From Hyposmocoma kahamanoa (Eukaryota; Arthropoda; Insecta; Lepidoptera; Cosmopterigidae), in assembly GCF_003589595.1 (NCBI RefSeq), contig NW_020653333.1:2543996-2607995 (forward strand): DNA of 64,000 nt, written 5' to 3'. Shown in pieces: positions 63,523 to 64,000 of this stretch. The notes beneath the pieces are model-generated. The model had not been told where the DNA came from, did no database searches, and was given only the letters and a program-made list of their open reading frames with translations. Numbering within the stretch: the stretch's first letter is position 1; the number at the start of each line of letters is the position of its first letter. Both the position numbers and the translations under genes were made by a program.

Positions 63523-63811
63523 ATTGAATTGATATTCAATTATTTTTATGTGAAATTACTCCACTAGTTTGTTATAATTATTAATACAAAGGTCGAACAC
63601 TCAGAAAAAATTCCTTCGATCTGGCCGGATTCGAACCGACGTCTTCTAGCATACCCTGCCAGACGCTATACCAACAAAACCACGGAAGGAACCAGCGGAC
63701 TCACGAATTTGTCTACGTGTTTGTTGTCGTGTCTTTGTATTTGGTTTTTTCAACGACTATTTAGCCGTAGCGCCATCTATGAGAAATCTTAAGTATTTCA
63801 TCACCCAGTTA
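63523..63811 (-). mobile_element. Family B tRNA-derived SINE, full length
   Basis: Antisense copy with the best-kept tRNA region: B box complement GGATTCGAACCGACG, A box complement near 63667-63685, head with CCGTAGCGCCATCTATGAG and tail TTGAATTGATATTCAATT. It gives the intact order used to interpret the split copy at 3390. Confidence 0.85.
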
Positions 63812-63866
63812 GATACCAGGAACCAGCCCTGCCTAGAGATGTCGCTATTCGTTGTATTGAAATTTT

Positions 63867-63928
63867 TATTGAATTGATATTAAAATATTTTTTATGTGAC
63901 AATACTCCACTAGTTTGTTATAGTTATT
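63867..63928 (-). mobile_element. Family B SINE tail fragment
   Basis: GAATTGATATTAAAATATTT then ACTCCACTAGTTTGTTATAG, the 3' part only, running directly into the hexamer repeat. Confidence 0.7.
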
Positions 63929-64000
63929 CTTATTCTTATTCTCTAATTATCTTATTCTCATTCTCATTCTTATTCTCATTCTTATTCTAGTTCTTATTCT
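63926..64000 (+). repeat. TTATTC/TCATTC hexanucleotide microsatellite
   Basis: TTCTTATTC/TTCTCATTC repeats run to the window edge, starting where the SINE tail (TTATAGTTATT) ends. True length unknown. Confidence 0.85.

Noticed and set aside
63600..63685. Functional tRNA gene on the minus strand
   Set aside because: Same reason: it is the head of a family B SINE found several times.

Overview
This window is AT-rich nuclear DNA of an insect, almost certainly a moth or butterfly (Lepidoptera). The evidence is a spliced animal gene with short exons in very large introns, plus a repeat landscape typical of Lepidoptera: tRNA-derived SINEs ending in GATGATGATGG-like tails, LINE tails with a CTTAACATCAGGTGG-type motif before poly(A), and many MITEs. 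There is no operon structure, rRNA, CRISPR array or convincing functional tRNA.

One gene can be assembled with confidence: a TMEM165/Gdt1 (UPF0016) Golgi cation transporter on the + strand, in five coding exons (1720-1833, about 22277-22477, 41259-41615, 48998-49271, 50516-50586). It encodes about 338 residues with both signature motifs, ELGDKT and EWGDRS, and no frameshift or premature stop. Its introns (20.4, 18.8, 7.4 and 1.2 kb) take up most of the window. The gene ends near a poly(A) signal at 50914. From there to 64000 I find only intergenic repeats.

The rest is a layered set of transposable-element remains. At least three tRNA-headed SINE families (B, C, D) and one family (A) with a LINE-like tail occur repeatedly. 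LINE coding fragments lie at 10.5, 31.5, 33.5, 54.1, 59.1 and 59.8-60.7 kb; the last keeps a YADD reverse-transcriptase box. DNA-transposon remnants include a three-copy P-like family that still carries the first exon of a THAP-domain transposase, one copy with an exact 8-bp target duplication; a 1.2-kb hAT-like element with a perfect 8-bp duplication; and a 2-kb long-TIR element with a helix-turn-helix transposase fragment. Several insertions are nested in others, so their relative ages can be read directly.

I found no new multi-gene system. The most unusual items are the THAP-exon MITE family, the nested insertions, a 330-bp near-palindrome at 14.3 kb, a GC-rich exon-like reading frame at 46.4 kb that belongs to no recognised gene, and a possible hammerhead-like fold in a dispersed repeat. 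Repeat family assignments are from pattern memory and were not checked against a database.
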